Part shown: one piece after another, positions 9,495 to 19,271 of the stretch | Position numbering within the stretch: position 1 is the stretch's first letter | How the letters are laid out: each line of letters begins with the position of its first letter | Assembly (NCBI GenBank): GCA_031266555.1 | Contig: JAISAU010000003.1 | Span: forward strand, 62,001 to 126,000 | Length of the DNA stretch: 64,000 nucleotides | Direction: 5' to 3' | Source of the DNA: Campylobacteraceae bacterium | GTDB taxonomy: Bacteria > Campylobacterota > Campylobacteria > Campylobacterales > Campylobacteraceae | Position numbers and translations under genes: made by a program | Notes under the pieces: model-generated | The model's database searches: none | Seen by the model: the letters and a program-made list of their open reading frames with translations, nothing else | What the model was told of the DNA's origin: nothing

Positions 9495-10997
9495 TTACAT
9501 ATTTTTAGCAAAATAAGATTCTATACCGTTTGTTATACCCGTTACTAAAATTTGCTGGAATTTTTCATTAAACATTCTCTCTCTATCGGTCGCGTCGGTT
9601 ATATACCCAACTTCAAGAAGAATTGCCGGCATTTGCGCTCCTGTAAGAACCCAAAACGGCGCTTCTCTCACACCGCCGTCAATTACTTTTGTATAACTTT
9701 TTTTAACTTCGGTTAAAATGTATTGCTGAACGTCTATAGCGAGTTTGTGAGAAGCTATTATTTTTTCACGATTTAAAAAATTTAAAAAAGTCTGCTTTGA
9801 GTACAAATCCATCTCTTCAATGTCAGATTGATTTTCAAGCTCAGCCGCATTTTTAGAACGAACAGAATCCGAAGGCGATAAGAAAAAGGTCTCTATGCCT
9901 TGCCAATTACCGTTTTTATTATTTTTAGGAGCGGCGTTTGCGTGTACGGATAAAAATATATCGGCGTTTTTATCGTTTGCCGTTTTTGTTCTGTCTTGCA
10001 ATTTTAAATACACATCTTTTGAGCGCGTATAAAACACTTTGTGCCCTCTTTTTTCAAGTTCCGCGCCCAATAAAAGAGCTATTTGTAAAACGGCGTCTTT
10101 TTCCAATTTTTTATTGCTTACAGCGCCTCCGTCTTTTCCGCCGTGTCCGGCGTCAATTACTACTGTTTTTTGCGAGATTACGACTTTAGGGGTAGTTTTA
10201 TCGACAGTTACGCTCTGCGTTTTGTTATCCTTTTTTGCAGACTTATTTGTGCTTACATGTACAAACTCTTTCGCGGCGAATATCAATTCCGCGCCTTTCA
10301 AGTCGTGCGTTATATTTATCTCTTTTTCGTGTTCAAAAACAACTCTTATGGTATTTTTATCAAACTGCGAGATACGAAAGTCTTTTATGCCGTCTATCTC
10401 AAAATCAATAGCTGGATTTGTTTTAATCCCCTCTATGTCATAAACGTATCTTACGCTACTTCCTTTGAGATTTAAAAATTTTATATTCTCTTTTTCGAGT
10501 TTTTTGTCAAATGTGAAAATAATACTGCCGTTATCTTTTTTTATTTGTAAAAGTTTAAGCGAAGCGTTTAACGGCGCGGCTGCCTCTTTTTTTTGTTCAA
10601 ACTCGGTTGTTTGCGTAATATTTACAGTATCAACCGTATAGACTACAGTATCGTCTTCGGATTTGTTTGAGGATTTATCGGATTTTGTCAGCGTATTTTT
10701 CGTTATATCTATAATATTTTTGTTTTTTAAGAGTTCGTTTAGCTCTTTTTCATAAACCAAAGTATCATAACCTAACTCTTTACCGCCGTCTATAAGTCTA
10801 TTTAAAGCTCCGTATTTTAAAGTATTGTTTGTATCCATAATAGATTTGATATATACATGTTTTAGGCTGTTATAAATACGATCTTTTTCACTTGGAGAAT
10901 AGGCAAAAAAACTACTGTCAAATTCGTCAAAAACCGTATTTTGCGCCCATGCAAAAGAGATAAACAAAAATATAAAAACAAAAAGTCTTTTTATCAT
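9495..10997 (-). CDS. amiC: N-acetylmuramoyl-L-alanine amidase (AmiC/AmiA family)
   Basis: 500-aa secreted zinc amidase that cleaves the peptide stem from MurNAc in the septum. A signal peptide is clear (MIKRLFVFIFLFISFAWA). An AMIN-like domain lies at about 140-250, and an Amidase_3 domain at about 278-497 with VVIDAGHGGKDGGAV (zinc His, about 280-294), the Glu in LEKDAVLQIA, FLSVHANAAP (second His, about 351) and ILLEVGYITD (catalytic Glu, about 470). It is longer than E. coli AmiC because of a charged N-terminal region. The same block contains an EnvC-like activator and FtsEX, the system known to control such amidases in E. coli. It starts directly at the end of the next upstream gene. Confidence 0.92.
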   Translation of the reverse strand: MIKRLFVFIFLFISFAWAQNTVFDEFDSSFFAYSPSEKDRIYNSLKHVYIKSIMDTNNTLKYGALNRLIDGGKELGYDTLVYEKELNELLKNKNIIDITKNTLTKSDKSSNKSEDDTVVYTVDTVNITQTTEFEQKKEAAAPLNASLKLLQIKKDNGSIIFTFDKKLEKENIKFLNLKGSSVRYVYDIEGIKTNPAIDFEIDGIKDFRISQFDKNTIRVVFEHEKEINITHDLKGAELIFAAKEFVHVSTNKSAKKDNKTQSVTVDKTTPKVVISQKTVVIDAGHGGKDGGAVSNKKLEKDAVLQIALLLGAELEKRGHKVFYTRSKDVYLKLQDRTKTANDKNADIFLSVHANAAPKNNKNGNWQGIETFFLSPSDSVRSKNAAELENQSDIEEMDLYSKQTFLNFLNREKIIASHKLAIDVQQYILTEVKKSYTKVIDGGVREAPFWVLTGAQMPAILLEVGYITDATDRERMFNEKFQQILVTGITNGIESYFAKNM

Positions 10998-12085
10998 TAT
11001 TCTCCGTTTATCAATTTATTCATCAACTCTTTAACACTTATTATCTCATTTAATTTATATCCGTTGGCTCCTGTGAAAAATAGTCCGCTATCCTCTTTTC
11101 CATGATACGCGTCGGATAATCTGTCAGCTATGCAATATCCGACCTCTTTCGCCTCTTTGCCTCTTTGGCACGGAGTCACGCAATTGCTGATACACTTTAT
11201 TGCGGGACCTTCTTTTTTCTCCACTAAAGATATAAGTTTCGTATGAACTCCGCGTGCCGGATACCCTACGGGAGATTTAAAAAGATGGATATCCTCTTTT
11301 TTAGCTTTAATCAAAACCTGCTTAAATACTTCGTCCGCGTCGCATTCGTGAGTGCCTATAAAACGCGTCGCCATCTGTACGCCGTTAGCTCCCAAACTCA
11401 TAATATTTTCAATATCGCTCTTATCCCAAATACCGCCCGCCGCTATGAGAGGAAAATCTCCCCACTCTTTGATCTCGTTTTTAAGCGGTTCTATCAAATT
11501 TTCAAGTTGATACTCTTCCATAACGCACTGTTCGTAAGTAAAACCTTGATGCCCGCCGCTAAGAGGACCTTCCAATACAACGGCGTCCGGAACGCGATTA
11601 TATCTTTGCGTCCAACGTTTGCAGATAATTTTTAAAGCTTTAGCGGAAGAGACTATTGGAACAAGCGCTACATGTGGAAAATTTTTTGTAAGTTCGGGCA
11701 GATTTGTAGGAAGCCCTGCTCCTGAAATAATGATATCGATACCTGTTTTGCAAGCGTCAACCACAACTCTGCTGTAATCATTAATAGCGCACATTATATT
11801 TACGGCAAGAGGTTTACTGCCGCAAATTTTACGCGCATTATCGACTATCGCTTTTAAAGCGTCAAAAGAGTATAAATTTTCAGTATCAAACGGACGCGAG
11901 TTGATAACTCTTTTGGCATATTTGAGATTTTCATAATATCCCGTTCCTATAGCGCTTATTACTCCCAGTCCGCCCTCTTTGCTTACAGTCCCGGCAAGTT
12001 TATCCCAACTTATGCCCAGTCCCATACCGCCTTGTATGATTGGAAATTTTATATTGTACTTGCCTATGTTGAATGGTCTTAACAT
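10997..12085 (-). CDS. Nitronate monooxygenase / 2-nitropropane dioxygenase family flavoprotein
   Basis: 362-aa TIM-barrel flavoenzyme related to nitronate monooxygenase and FabK. Visible motifs are IIQGGMGLGISWDKLAGTVS at the N-terminus (FMN-binding loop), INIM-type strand LAVNIMCAI near 97, ISGAGLPTNLP near 123, EGPLSGGHQG near 170 (catalytic His region), AAGGIWDKSDIENIMSLGAN and GVQMATRFIGT (FMN phosphate site) near 210-240. The C-terminus contains CISNCVTPCQRG, a Cys-rich insertion seen in the epsilonproteobacterial group. It lies between tyrS and the amidase, as in C. jejuni (memory of Cj1270c). The substrate is uncertain. Confidence 0.85.
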   Translation of the reverse strand: MLRPFNIGKYNIKFPIIQGGMGLGISWDKLAGTVSKEGGLGVISAIGTGYYENLKYAKRVINSRPFDTENLYSFDALKAIVDNARKICGSKPLAVNIMCAINDYSRVVVDACKTGIDIIISGAGLPTNLPELTKNFPHVALVPIVSSAKALKIICKRWTQRYNRVPDAVVLEGPLSGGHQGFTYEQCVMEEYQLENLIEPLKNEIKEWGDFPLIAAGGIWDKSDIENIMSLGANGVQMATRFIGTHECDADEVFKQVLIKAKKEDIHLFKSPVGYPARGVHTKLISLVEKKEGPAIKCISNCVTPCQRGKEAKEVGYCIADRLSDAYHGKEDSGLFFTGANGYKLNEIISVKELMNKLINGE

Positions 12086-13291
12086 TTATATAACCTTTAA
12101 TTTTGCGAATTTGCGTCTGCCTACTTGCAATATATATTCGCCGCTTTGAAGCTGCAACTGCTCGTCTTCTATCTTGCCTTGATTTAATTTCGCGGCACCT
12201 GAGTTTATATCGCGGCGCGCTTGCGAAGTTGAAGTTGAAAGGTCGCATTCAACGAGAGCTTTTGCTATCCAAATAGGAGCTTTTAATGTGAATTCTTGCA
12301 TGTCGCTTGGCAAATCATTTTGTTTGTGAATCTTGTCAAATTCGTTTTTTGCCGCCTTTGCTTTGACCTCATCGTAAAATCTCGCCGTTATTTCAAGAGC
12401 TAAAGCTTCTTTTACTGATTTTGGATGTAAAAAACCGCTTTTCACACCATTTTTTAACTCTTCAATCTCTTTTACAGACTTTGCGCTCAAAAGCTCATAA
12501 TATCGCCACATAAGCTCATCGCTTACGCTAAGAACTTTAGCGAACATCAAGTTCGGATCGTCCGTCACGCCAATATAATTCCCAAGGGATTTACTCATCT
12601 TATTTACGCCGTCCAACCCTTCTAAAAGCGGCATCATAATAACGGCTTGTTCTTTGCCGACGTTATAAACTCTTTGAAGCTGTCTTCCCATTAAAAGATT
12701 GAATTTTTGATCAGTTCCCCCCATCTCTATATCACACTTTAACGCGACGCTATCGTAACCTTGTAGTAACGGATATAAAAATTCGCTAATAGATATTGGA
12801 GTTTGAGAGCGATATCTTTTTTCAAAATCCTCTCTTTCGAGCATTCTTGCCACGCTAAAAGTAGTAGCGAGTTCCACTAATCCAGCCGTTCCAAGTTCAT
12901 TTAGCCATTTGGAGTTAAACAGTATCTGCGTTTTTGTCGGATCCAATACTTTATAAACTTGATTTTCATAAGTTTTAGCGTTTTTTAAGACGCTTTCTTT
13001 GTCAAGTTTTTTTCTTGTCTCGTTTTTGCCTGTAGGATCTCCTATCTGACCTGTGAAATCGCCTATTAGAAATTGAACAACAGCGCCATATTTTTGAAGT
13101 TGCGCCATCTTTTGTAAAAGTACCGTATGTCCCAAATGCAAATCCGGCGCGGTAGGATCAAATCCGGCTTTTACATAAAAATTCTCATTTTTTTCAAAAT
13201 AGTTTTTAATAAGTACGGCTACTTTCTCTTCGTCTATTATCTCCGCGATTCCTCTTTTTATCTCGCTTAACGCCTCTTTGATTTTATCCAT
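12086..13291 (-). CDS. tyrS: Tyrosine--tRNA ligase
   Basis: 401-aa class I aminoacyl-tRNA synthetase that charges tRNA-Tyr. The HIGH motif is HLGHT (about 52-56) after KAGFDPTAPDLHLGHTVLL; the tyrosine-binding region is YPLLQGYDSVALKCDIEMGGTDQ-like near 172 (only key residues cited), and KMSKSLGNYIG lies at about 231. An S4-like RNA-binding segment forms the C-terminus (about 340-401). The length and motif spacing fit the TyrZ-like group found in Campylobacterota. It lies 10 bases downstream of spoT on the minus strand and abuts the next gene, so co-transcription is likely. Confidence 0.96.
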   Translation of the reverse strand: MDKIKEALSEIKRGIAEIIDEEKVAVLIKNYFEKNENFYVKAGFDPTAPDLHLGHTVLLQKMAQLQKYGAVVQFLIGDFTGQIGDPTGKNETRKKLDKESVLKNAKTYENQVYKVLDPTKTQILFNSKWLNELGTAGLVELATTFSVARMLEREDFEKRYRSQTPISISEFLYPLLQGYDSVALKCDIEMGGTDQKFNLLMGRQLQRVYNVGKEQAVIMMPLLEGLDGVNKMSKSLGNYIGVTDDPNLMFAKVLSVSDELMWRYYELLSAKSVKEIEELKNGVKSGFLHPKSVKEALALEITARFYDEVKAKAAKNEFDKIHKQNDLPSDMQEFTLKAPIWIAKALVECDLSTSTSQARRDINSGAAKLNQGKIEDEQLQLQSGEYILQVGRRKFAKLKVI

Positions 13292-13301
13292 AATTTAGCC
13301 T

Positions 13302-15476
13302 TTATACTATTTTATATGCATCGTTCAGCGACATAAAATCTATCAATTTATAACGCTCTTTTATATTGTCTCTTATCTGTTCAGGTTTTACGTCTTCGGG
13401 TAACTCTATCACTATCTTAAAATAATCAGCCGCTCCGTCTTCAGCTTTTTTAAGTTCAATAGTTTGAATATTTACTTGAATTTTAGCTAAAAATGTTAAA
13501 AATGCCGCTAATGATCCTCTTTTATTTTCAATGCTGACCAAAAGCTTATATTGTCCGGGAGCGTCTCTTGTCCATTTGACAAAAATCATCTGCTCTTTGC
13601 TATCCATCAACTTCGCCGCTTGTTCGCACATTTTATGATGTACCGTAACGTCGCCTGATTTTTTCACAAAGCCTATTATATCGTCTCCTCTTTTGGGATG
13701 ACAGCAGTAATTAAACATAACGGAATTTACGGTTTGGTTTGAATATATCACTATATTTTCAAATTTTTGTTTTTTTACTTTATATCTGTTGCGATTTAAT
13801 AAGGGTATCAAAATTTTCTCACCGATAGGATATTTTTTCAAAGCGTTTACAACGTCTTGCAAGTATATAGAATCTGTCGCGGCTTTATCTATCTTTTTAT
13901 CAAGTTTCTCTTTTTTAAGCCACATTAGAAGCTTACTCTCTTTTATATTGAAAATACCCAAAAGTATCTCAATAGCTACCTTATGGTTAAGTTCTCTTGT
14001 TTTTTGACGACAAGCTTGCATAATGGCGGTTCTGGCTTTTCCTGTTTTAACGCTGTTTACCCAACTGCATCTGTATATTGGTTCATCGCTTGTTATGATG
14101 CGAACTATATCCCCATTTTTTAATTCCGTCAAAAGCGGCGCTTTTTGCCTGTTGATATAAGCCTCTTTCGCGTAAAGACCGACTTCCGTGTGAATCTCAT
14201 ACGCAAAATCCAATGCCGTAGCGCCTCTTGAGAGCGTAAAAATATCACCTTTTGGAGAAAAAACAGCGATATCTTCGCTATATAGATAACTATCTTTTGT
14301 AAATTCGTAAAATTCGGCTACGTCGTCGCTCTCATCATTTTTACTTTTCAGTTCGTTAAGCCAATCAAGCTTTGGATTGATACCGCCGGAATATTTATAT
14401 TTCCAGTGCGCCGCTACGCCAAATTCCGCGATATTGTGCATGTCAAAAGTACGTATTTGCGCCTCTATAATAGATTTGTCATTAAAAATAGTCGTGTGAA
14501 TAGTCTGATATCCGTTGTCTTTAGGTATGGCGATATAGTCTTTAAAACGAGAAATTATAGGATTGAAATACTCATGCATAATGCCCAAAATCTTATAACA
14601 CTCAAGCGTCTCTTTGACAATGATTCTAATCGCCATCAAATCCAAGACTTCCTCTATAGATATCCCTTTTCTTTGCATTTTTATATAAATGGAGTAGTGA
14701 TGTTTTATGCGTTTTTCAAGTTTATAATCGCTTTCGGCAAAACCATTTTGCTGCATTAGAGTATTTATCGTCTCTATAAAACGATTTAGTCTTAATTGAA
14801 ATTGCTGTTTGTGCTCAGACAGATATTCGTCTATTTTTCTATACTCTTCGGGCATAATATAAATAAAGCTGTAATCTTCCAAGTAGTTTTTGATGGACGA
14901 GATTCCAAGCCTATGGGCTATAGGCGCGTAAACGACCAAAGTCTCTTCGGCTATTCTTTTTTGTTTATTTGAAGGCAGCGCACTCAATGTCATCATATTA
15001 TGAAGTCTGTCGCAAAGTTTTATAACCAAAACTCTCACATCGCTAATAGAGGCTATCAGCATTTTGCGAAAAGTCATAGCGGAACTCATAAGTTTTTCAT
15101 TTGAGTGAGAGGGGGCTAATTTGTCCTCTCTTATCGCCATAATTTTAGTAAGCCCTTCTACGATTTTAGCTACATCTTCGCCAAATAACTCTGCTACCTC
15201 TTCAACGGTAGTTTCGGTATCTTCAACCACATCATGCAAAAGCGCCGCGATAACCATAGTCTCATCGCCGCCGTAATGCGCCACGATAGAAGCAACCAAT
15301 ATGGGATGAACAACGTACGGTTCGCCGCTTTTTCTAAATTGCCCTTCGTGTTGCTTAACGGCGAGATCCATAGCTTTTAAGATATTTTTATTATTGTCTG
15401 CAAAAAAGCCGAGCAATAGTTTTTTGGCTTCGTTTATCTTCCTACATGTATGTATCTTTTCAAGCAACTCCTCCAT
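13302..15476 (-). CDS. spoT: Bifunctional (p)ppGpp synthetase/hydrolase (SpoT/RelA homologue)
   Basis: 724 aa. An HD hydrolase domain lies at about 45-160 (VHPILVASIVAHYGGDETMV, ALLHDVVEDTETTVEE with the HD pair), and a RelA/SpoT synthetase domain at about 250-365 (DLMAIRIIVKETLECYKILG; GYQTIHTTIFN; IEAQIRTFDMHNIAEFGVAA). A TGS domain is at about 405-465 (VFSPKGDIFTLSRGATALDF) and an ACT domain at the C-terminus (about 650-724). Both hydrolase and synthetase residues appear intact, so it should make and degrade the stringent-response alarmone. Epsilonproteobacteria usually carry a single such gene. It sits just downstream of rpoZ, whose product also binds ppGpp. Confidence 0.96.
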   Translation of the reverse strand: MEELLEKIHTCRKINEAKKLLLGFFADNNKNILKAMDLAVKQHEGQFRKSGEPYVVHPILVASIVAHYGGDETMVIAALLHDVVEDTETTVEEVAELFGEDVAKIVEGLTKIMAIREDKLAPSHSNEKLMSSAMTFRKMLIASISDVRVLVIKLCDRLHNMMTLSALPSNKQKRIAEETLVVYAPIAHRLGISSIKNYLEDYSFIYIMPEEYRKIDEYLSEHKQQFQLRLNRFIETINTLMQQNGFAESDYKLEKRIKHHYSIYIKMQRKGISIEEVLDLMAIRIIVKETLECYKILGIMHEYFNPIISRFKDYIAIPKDNGYQTIHTTIFNDKSIIEAQIRTFDMHNIAEFGVAAHWKYKYSGGINPKLDWLNELKSKNDESDDVAEFYEFTKDSYLYSEDIAVFSPKGDIFTLSRGATALDFAYEIHTEVGLYAKEAYINRQKAPLLTELKNGDIVRIITSDEPIYRCSWVNSVKTGKARTAIMQACRQKTRELNHKVAIEILLGIFNIKESKLLMWLKKEKLDKKIDKAATDSIYLQDVVNALKKYPIGEKILIPLLNRNRYKVKKQKFENIVIYSNQTVNSVMFNYCCHPKRGDDIIGFVKKSGDVTVHHKMCEQAAKLMDSKEQMIFVKWTRDAPGQYKLLVSIENKRGSLAAFLTFLAKIQVNIQTIELKKAEDGAADYFKIVIELPEDVKPEQIRDNIKERYKLIDFMSLNDAYKIV

Positions 15477-15498
15477 TAATTACTCCAAAATCATCTTT

Positions 15499-15714
15499 TT
15501 AGTAAGAGCGTTCCTCTAAAATTTCAATATTTATTTTGCCTTCGGCTATCTCACACAACGCTATATCCACAGGTTTTTTATCTTTGGTTACCTCTATCAA
15601 AGGTTCAGCGCCTCTTGCTAATTGTTCCGCTCTTCTTGCAACAAGAACCGCGAGTTTATATCTGTCGTTTCCAACGACAACCAATGCTCTTGCCGTTATC
15701 TGTTCGCTTCTCAT
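15499..15714 (-). CDS. rpoZ: DNA-directed RNA polymerase omega subunit
   Basis: 71 aa, the usual length for omega. It starts MRSEQITARALVVVGNDRYK and continues LAVLVARRAEQLARGAEPLI, which is the conserved core that clamps the beta-prime C-terminus and helps bind ppGpp. A GAGAGGAAAA ribosome binding site precedes the ATG. The order pyrH-rpoZ-spoT on the minus strand is conserved in Campylobacter. Confidence 0.95.
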   Translation of the reverse strand: MRSEQITARALVVVGNDRYKLAVLVARRAEQLARGAEPLIEVTKDKKPVDIALCEIAEGKINIEILEERSY

Positions 15715-15736
15715 TTTTATATTTTCCTCTCTTGAT

Positions 15737-16528
<792 letters not shown>

Positions 16529-16622
16529 TCAAACTAAGCGGCTATTTATGCCTATTTTCGACCCAAGACGCTACATGTAAGGCGAGGCGAAAATCATTTT
16601 TATGTTATAAGCATTTTGTTAT

Positions 16623-17810
16623 TTATTGAGTTATAAGTTCAAGCGGATCTATATGATAATTTTGTTGAGTAACTTCCAATGTCAGATCTCTATCTACTCT
16701 GCCTATAACGTACCCTTTTTTAATCTTTTCGCCAGTTTGTATAGTGGGAGCTATTTTAGAAAGATGGGCGTAAATAGTATGAATTCCGTTTGAGTTCTCA
16801 ACGATAACCACATTTTTCAGCAAAGATATCTCTTTGGCAAAAATCACTTTGCCGTCTAATATATTTTTAACCTCTTCGTTGCCGATTGCCGAGCGCAACA
16901 CAACAGACTCGTTAAATATTTTAATATCATAAATAGGATCCGTGTAATCTCCAAATTTTTGCTGTATGGTAAATTTATTAAGCGGAGCTATCGTTTTATT
17001 TCCTTTATAAGTTTTGACCTTGCTTGCTTGATAAGAGGAACCAAGCTTTCTGGCGCTCTCAAAATTTTCAGGTATAGTTATGGCGGTTGATTTAGCGCTC
17101 TCTTCTTGCTGTAAAATTTTCAAATTCTCAAGAGTTTTTTTAAGCTCTTTTTTCTCTTTTTGGATAGTTTGTATACGTACGGCATAAGCATTTTGCTCTT
17201 TTTTTACATTTGCTATAAGCTTTGTTTTATCTGTCTTTAAGGCTTCTAAATTTTTCTTTTTAACAGCTAATTCGTTTATGCTGTTTTGAATAACTTTGAG
17301 CCTTTGGGACAAATTTTTCATATTTTCGCTTGTTTTTTCATATTTCGAAGAGTAATCCAAAAACTCTTTATTGGTAATTTTGCCAAGATTTCTTAAAGCC
17401 TCGTTCAAGATAACTCCATCGTAACTTTCCATATACTCGTTATCAATGACCAAAAAATACGAAAAGTCTCTCGCCACCAAATCGGTTAATTTGTCTTCTA
17501 TCTCTTTTTGCTCTTTTAAAAGCTTTTTATTCTCTTTTGTAAGCTCTTCAAGTTCATCTTTTATGCTGTCTACAATTAACTGTTGTTTTTCTATTTCGCC
17601 GTTTAATTTATTGATTTGCGAATCCGTATTTTTTAATGAAGTCTCCTCTTTTTGAAGCGTTTTTGAAATATCGTTTAACTCGCGCGTCAGCGTTTTTTCA
17701 AGTTGATTTTTACTTTCAAGTTCTTTGTTGCCGCCGACGATATCCGTAGAAGTATCGGCGTTTAACAACATCAACCCGATAAAAAATAAAAAAAACGCTC
17801 TTTTTATCAA
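16623..17810 (-). CDS. EnvC-like murein hydrolase activator with degenerate LytM (M23) domain
   Basis: 395 aa with a signal peptide (MIKRAFFLFFIGLMLLNADT), a long charged coiled coil (about 30-240, rich in Lys and Glu) and a C-terminal LytM fold (about 285-395). The fold keeps IHTIYAHLSKIAPTIQTGEK, but the HxxxD of active M23 enzymes reads YDIKIFNESV and the final HxH reads DLTLEVTQ, so the zinc ligands appear lost. This is the pattern of EnvC, which activates AmiA/B under FtsEX control rather than cutting peptidoglycan. It overlaps ftsX by four bases and an amidase lies in the same block, supporting that role. Inferred by analogy with E. coli. Confidence 0.85.
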   Translation of the reverse strand: MIKRAFFLFFIGLMLLNADTSTDIVGGNKELESKNQLEKTLTRELNDISKTLQKEETSLKNTDSQINKLNGEIEKQQLIVDSIKDELEELTKENKKLLKEQKEIEDKLTDLVARDFSYFLVIDNEYMESYDGVILNEALRNLGKITNKEFLDYSSKYEKTSENMKNLSQRLKVIQNSINELAVKKKNLEALKTDKTKLIANVKKEQNAYAVRIQTIQKEKKELKKTLENLKILQQEESAKSTAITIPENFESARKLGSSYQASKVKTYKGNKTIAPLNKFTIQQKFGDYTDPIYDIKIFNESVVLRSAIGNEEVKNILDGKVIFAKEISLLKNVVIVENSNGIHTIYAHLSKIAPTIQTGEKIKKGYVIGRVDRDLTLEVTQQNYHIDPLELITQ

Positions 17811-18616
17811 ACTTTTTTCACCTTTAACATCGCAATTGTAGTTGATATTATCGAAATGACAAGAGAGATGACGAGCAAAACAGCTCCGTTTTCATGCAAA
17901 ACAAAACTCGGAGCGTCTATGCCAAGCTCTTTGAATATATCTTGCGTAAACTCAAGATTGTCTATTAAAATAAAAGTCGCTATCGTCAATAAAACGGCTA
18001 ATAAAGAATCCACTATGGCCGACCTATATAAAACCGCGCTTTTTGTCCAAAACGAAGCTCCGAAAAGATTCATCACAAAGATTCTCTCTTGATGCTCGTA
18101 AATCCAAATTTGCATCTGTTTTAGCACCAAAAGAAGCGATGTGACCGCGGCAAAAACAACGAAAACGGAAACTATAAAATTCATAAGCTTCAAAACGTAA
18201 TATATTTTGTTGTAAGTTTTGGCAAAAATCTCAACTTTTGTAATGGAATTTATTTTTAAAAGATCCTTTCTAAGAGAACTTGAAACGCTTGAACTTGGAA
18301 ATCTATCCAATTTTAGCGTATAAAATTTCGGCATAGATTTTTGCAAAAGCTCTACGTTTGAAAGTGAAACGTCATTTTTAAGACGATTTAATACCTCGGC
18401 GGTATCAAGTTCATTTATGGATTTTATTATCGGTTTTTGTCTTAAAATCGTCTCCGTATCGAGAGCTTCGTTTGAAACTACTATGATAGAATAATCGTCC
18501 GCGAGATAAACTTCATAAGCACTTATAACTTGGTTTATAAATAAAATGAACTGAAAACTGCAAAGTAGCGCGAAAAGTGAAAAAATTACTGAAAAGTGGG
18601 TTTTAAATAATTTCAT
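17807..18616 (-). CDS. ftsX: Cell division protein FtsX
   Basis: About 269 aa, permease-like partner of FtsE. Four hydrophobic helices are visible: near residues 9-30, 153-178, 197-217 and 244-266, with a periplasmic loop between the first two, where EnvC-type activators dock. The chosen start is the ATG at 18616 (MKLFKTHFSVIFSLF); an in-frame TTG six codons upstream is possible. The start overlaps the end of ftsE and the stop overlaps the EnvC-like gene. The protein is smaller than gammaproteobacterial FtsX, as usual in Campylobacterota. Confidence 0.88.
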   Translation of the reverse strand: MKLFKTHFSVIFSLFALLCSFQFILFINQVISAYEVYLADDYSIIVVSNEALDTETILRQKPIIKSINELDTAEVLNRLKNDVSLSNVELLQKSMPKFYTLKLDRFPSSSVSSSLRKDLLKINSITKVEIFAKTYNKIYYVLKLMNFIVSVFVVFAAVTSLLLVLKQMQIWIYEHQERIFVMNLFGASFWTKSAVLYRSAIVDSLLAVLLTIATFILIDNLEFTQDIFKELGIDAPSFVLHENGAVLLVISLVISIISTTIAMLKVKKV

Positions 18617-19271
18617 GCAGATAACCGTCGTCAATAAAAAAATGTTTGTAATTTACATTTATGGTAGATGGAATATGATGAGTTACTACTATCACCGTTG
18701 TTCCCAAAAACTCTTTCGCGCTGCGAAGAAGATTCCAAATAACCTCGCTTGAATAATCGTCCAAATTTCCGGTAGGCTCGTCAGCCAAAATGAGAACTGG
18801 ATTGTGAGCTAAAGCTCTTGCCATAGCGACCCTTTGTTGTTCGCCTCCGCTAAGTTCTAGCGGATATTTTCCCGCTTTATGTAAAAGTTTTACATGTTTT
18901 AAAAGTTTTTGAGCTTGATTTATGCATATGGTTTTAGCAAAACCGTTCACAATCAAAGGTAGCATAACATTTTTTTCTATAGTCCATTCGTTAATAAGTC
19001 TATAATCTTGAAAAACAATTCCTACATGTCGCCTTAAAGTATTAAGTTTTGGAGCGGCGATATTTTTCATATCTATGCCGCATACGTTTAAACTTCCGGA
19101 AACTAACTCTACCTCGCCATAAAAAGATTTTAAAAGCGTGGATTTTCCGCTGCCGCTTTTGCCGACAATAAATACAAAATCCTTAGCCTCTATAGACGAT
19201 GTGGCGTCCACGATAACAGGCTTTCCGCCATATCCTAAAGAGAGAGAGCTCATATTTATTACGCTACTCAT
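18603..19271 (-). CDS. ftsE: Cell division ATP-binding protein FtsE
   Basis: 222-aa ABC ATPase. Walker A is VGKSGSGKSTLLKSF (about 36-50), Q-loop FQDYRLINEW (about 91), signature LELSGGEQQRVAMARALA (about 137-154), Walker B VLILADEPTGNLDD (about 157-170) and switch His VVTHHIP (about 195). With FtsX it transmits ATP-driven conformational change to a periplasmic amidase activator at the septum. It overlaps trmB by eight bases upstream and ftsX downstream. Confidence 0.94.
   Translation of the reverse strand: MSSVINMSSLSLGYGGKPVIVDATSSIEAKDFVFIVGKSGSGKSTLLKSFYGEVELVSGSLNVCGIDMKNIAAPKLNTLRRHVGIVFQDYRLINEWTIEKNVMLPLIVNGFAKTICINQAQKLLKHVKLLHKAGKYPLELSGGEQQRVAMARALAHNPVLILADEPTGNLDDYSSEVIWNLLRSAKEFLGTTVIVVTHHIPSTINVNYKHFFIDDGYLHEII

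Noticed and set aside
9938-10475. Plus-strand frames opposite the amidase
   Set aside because: They lie antisense to a well supported gene with catalytic motifs and have no own features.
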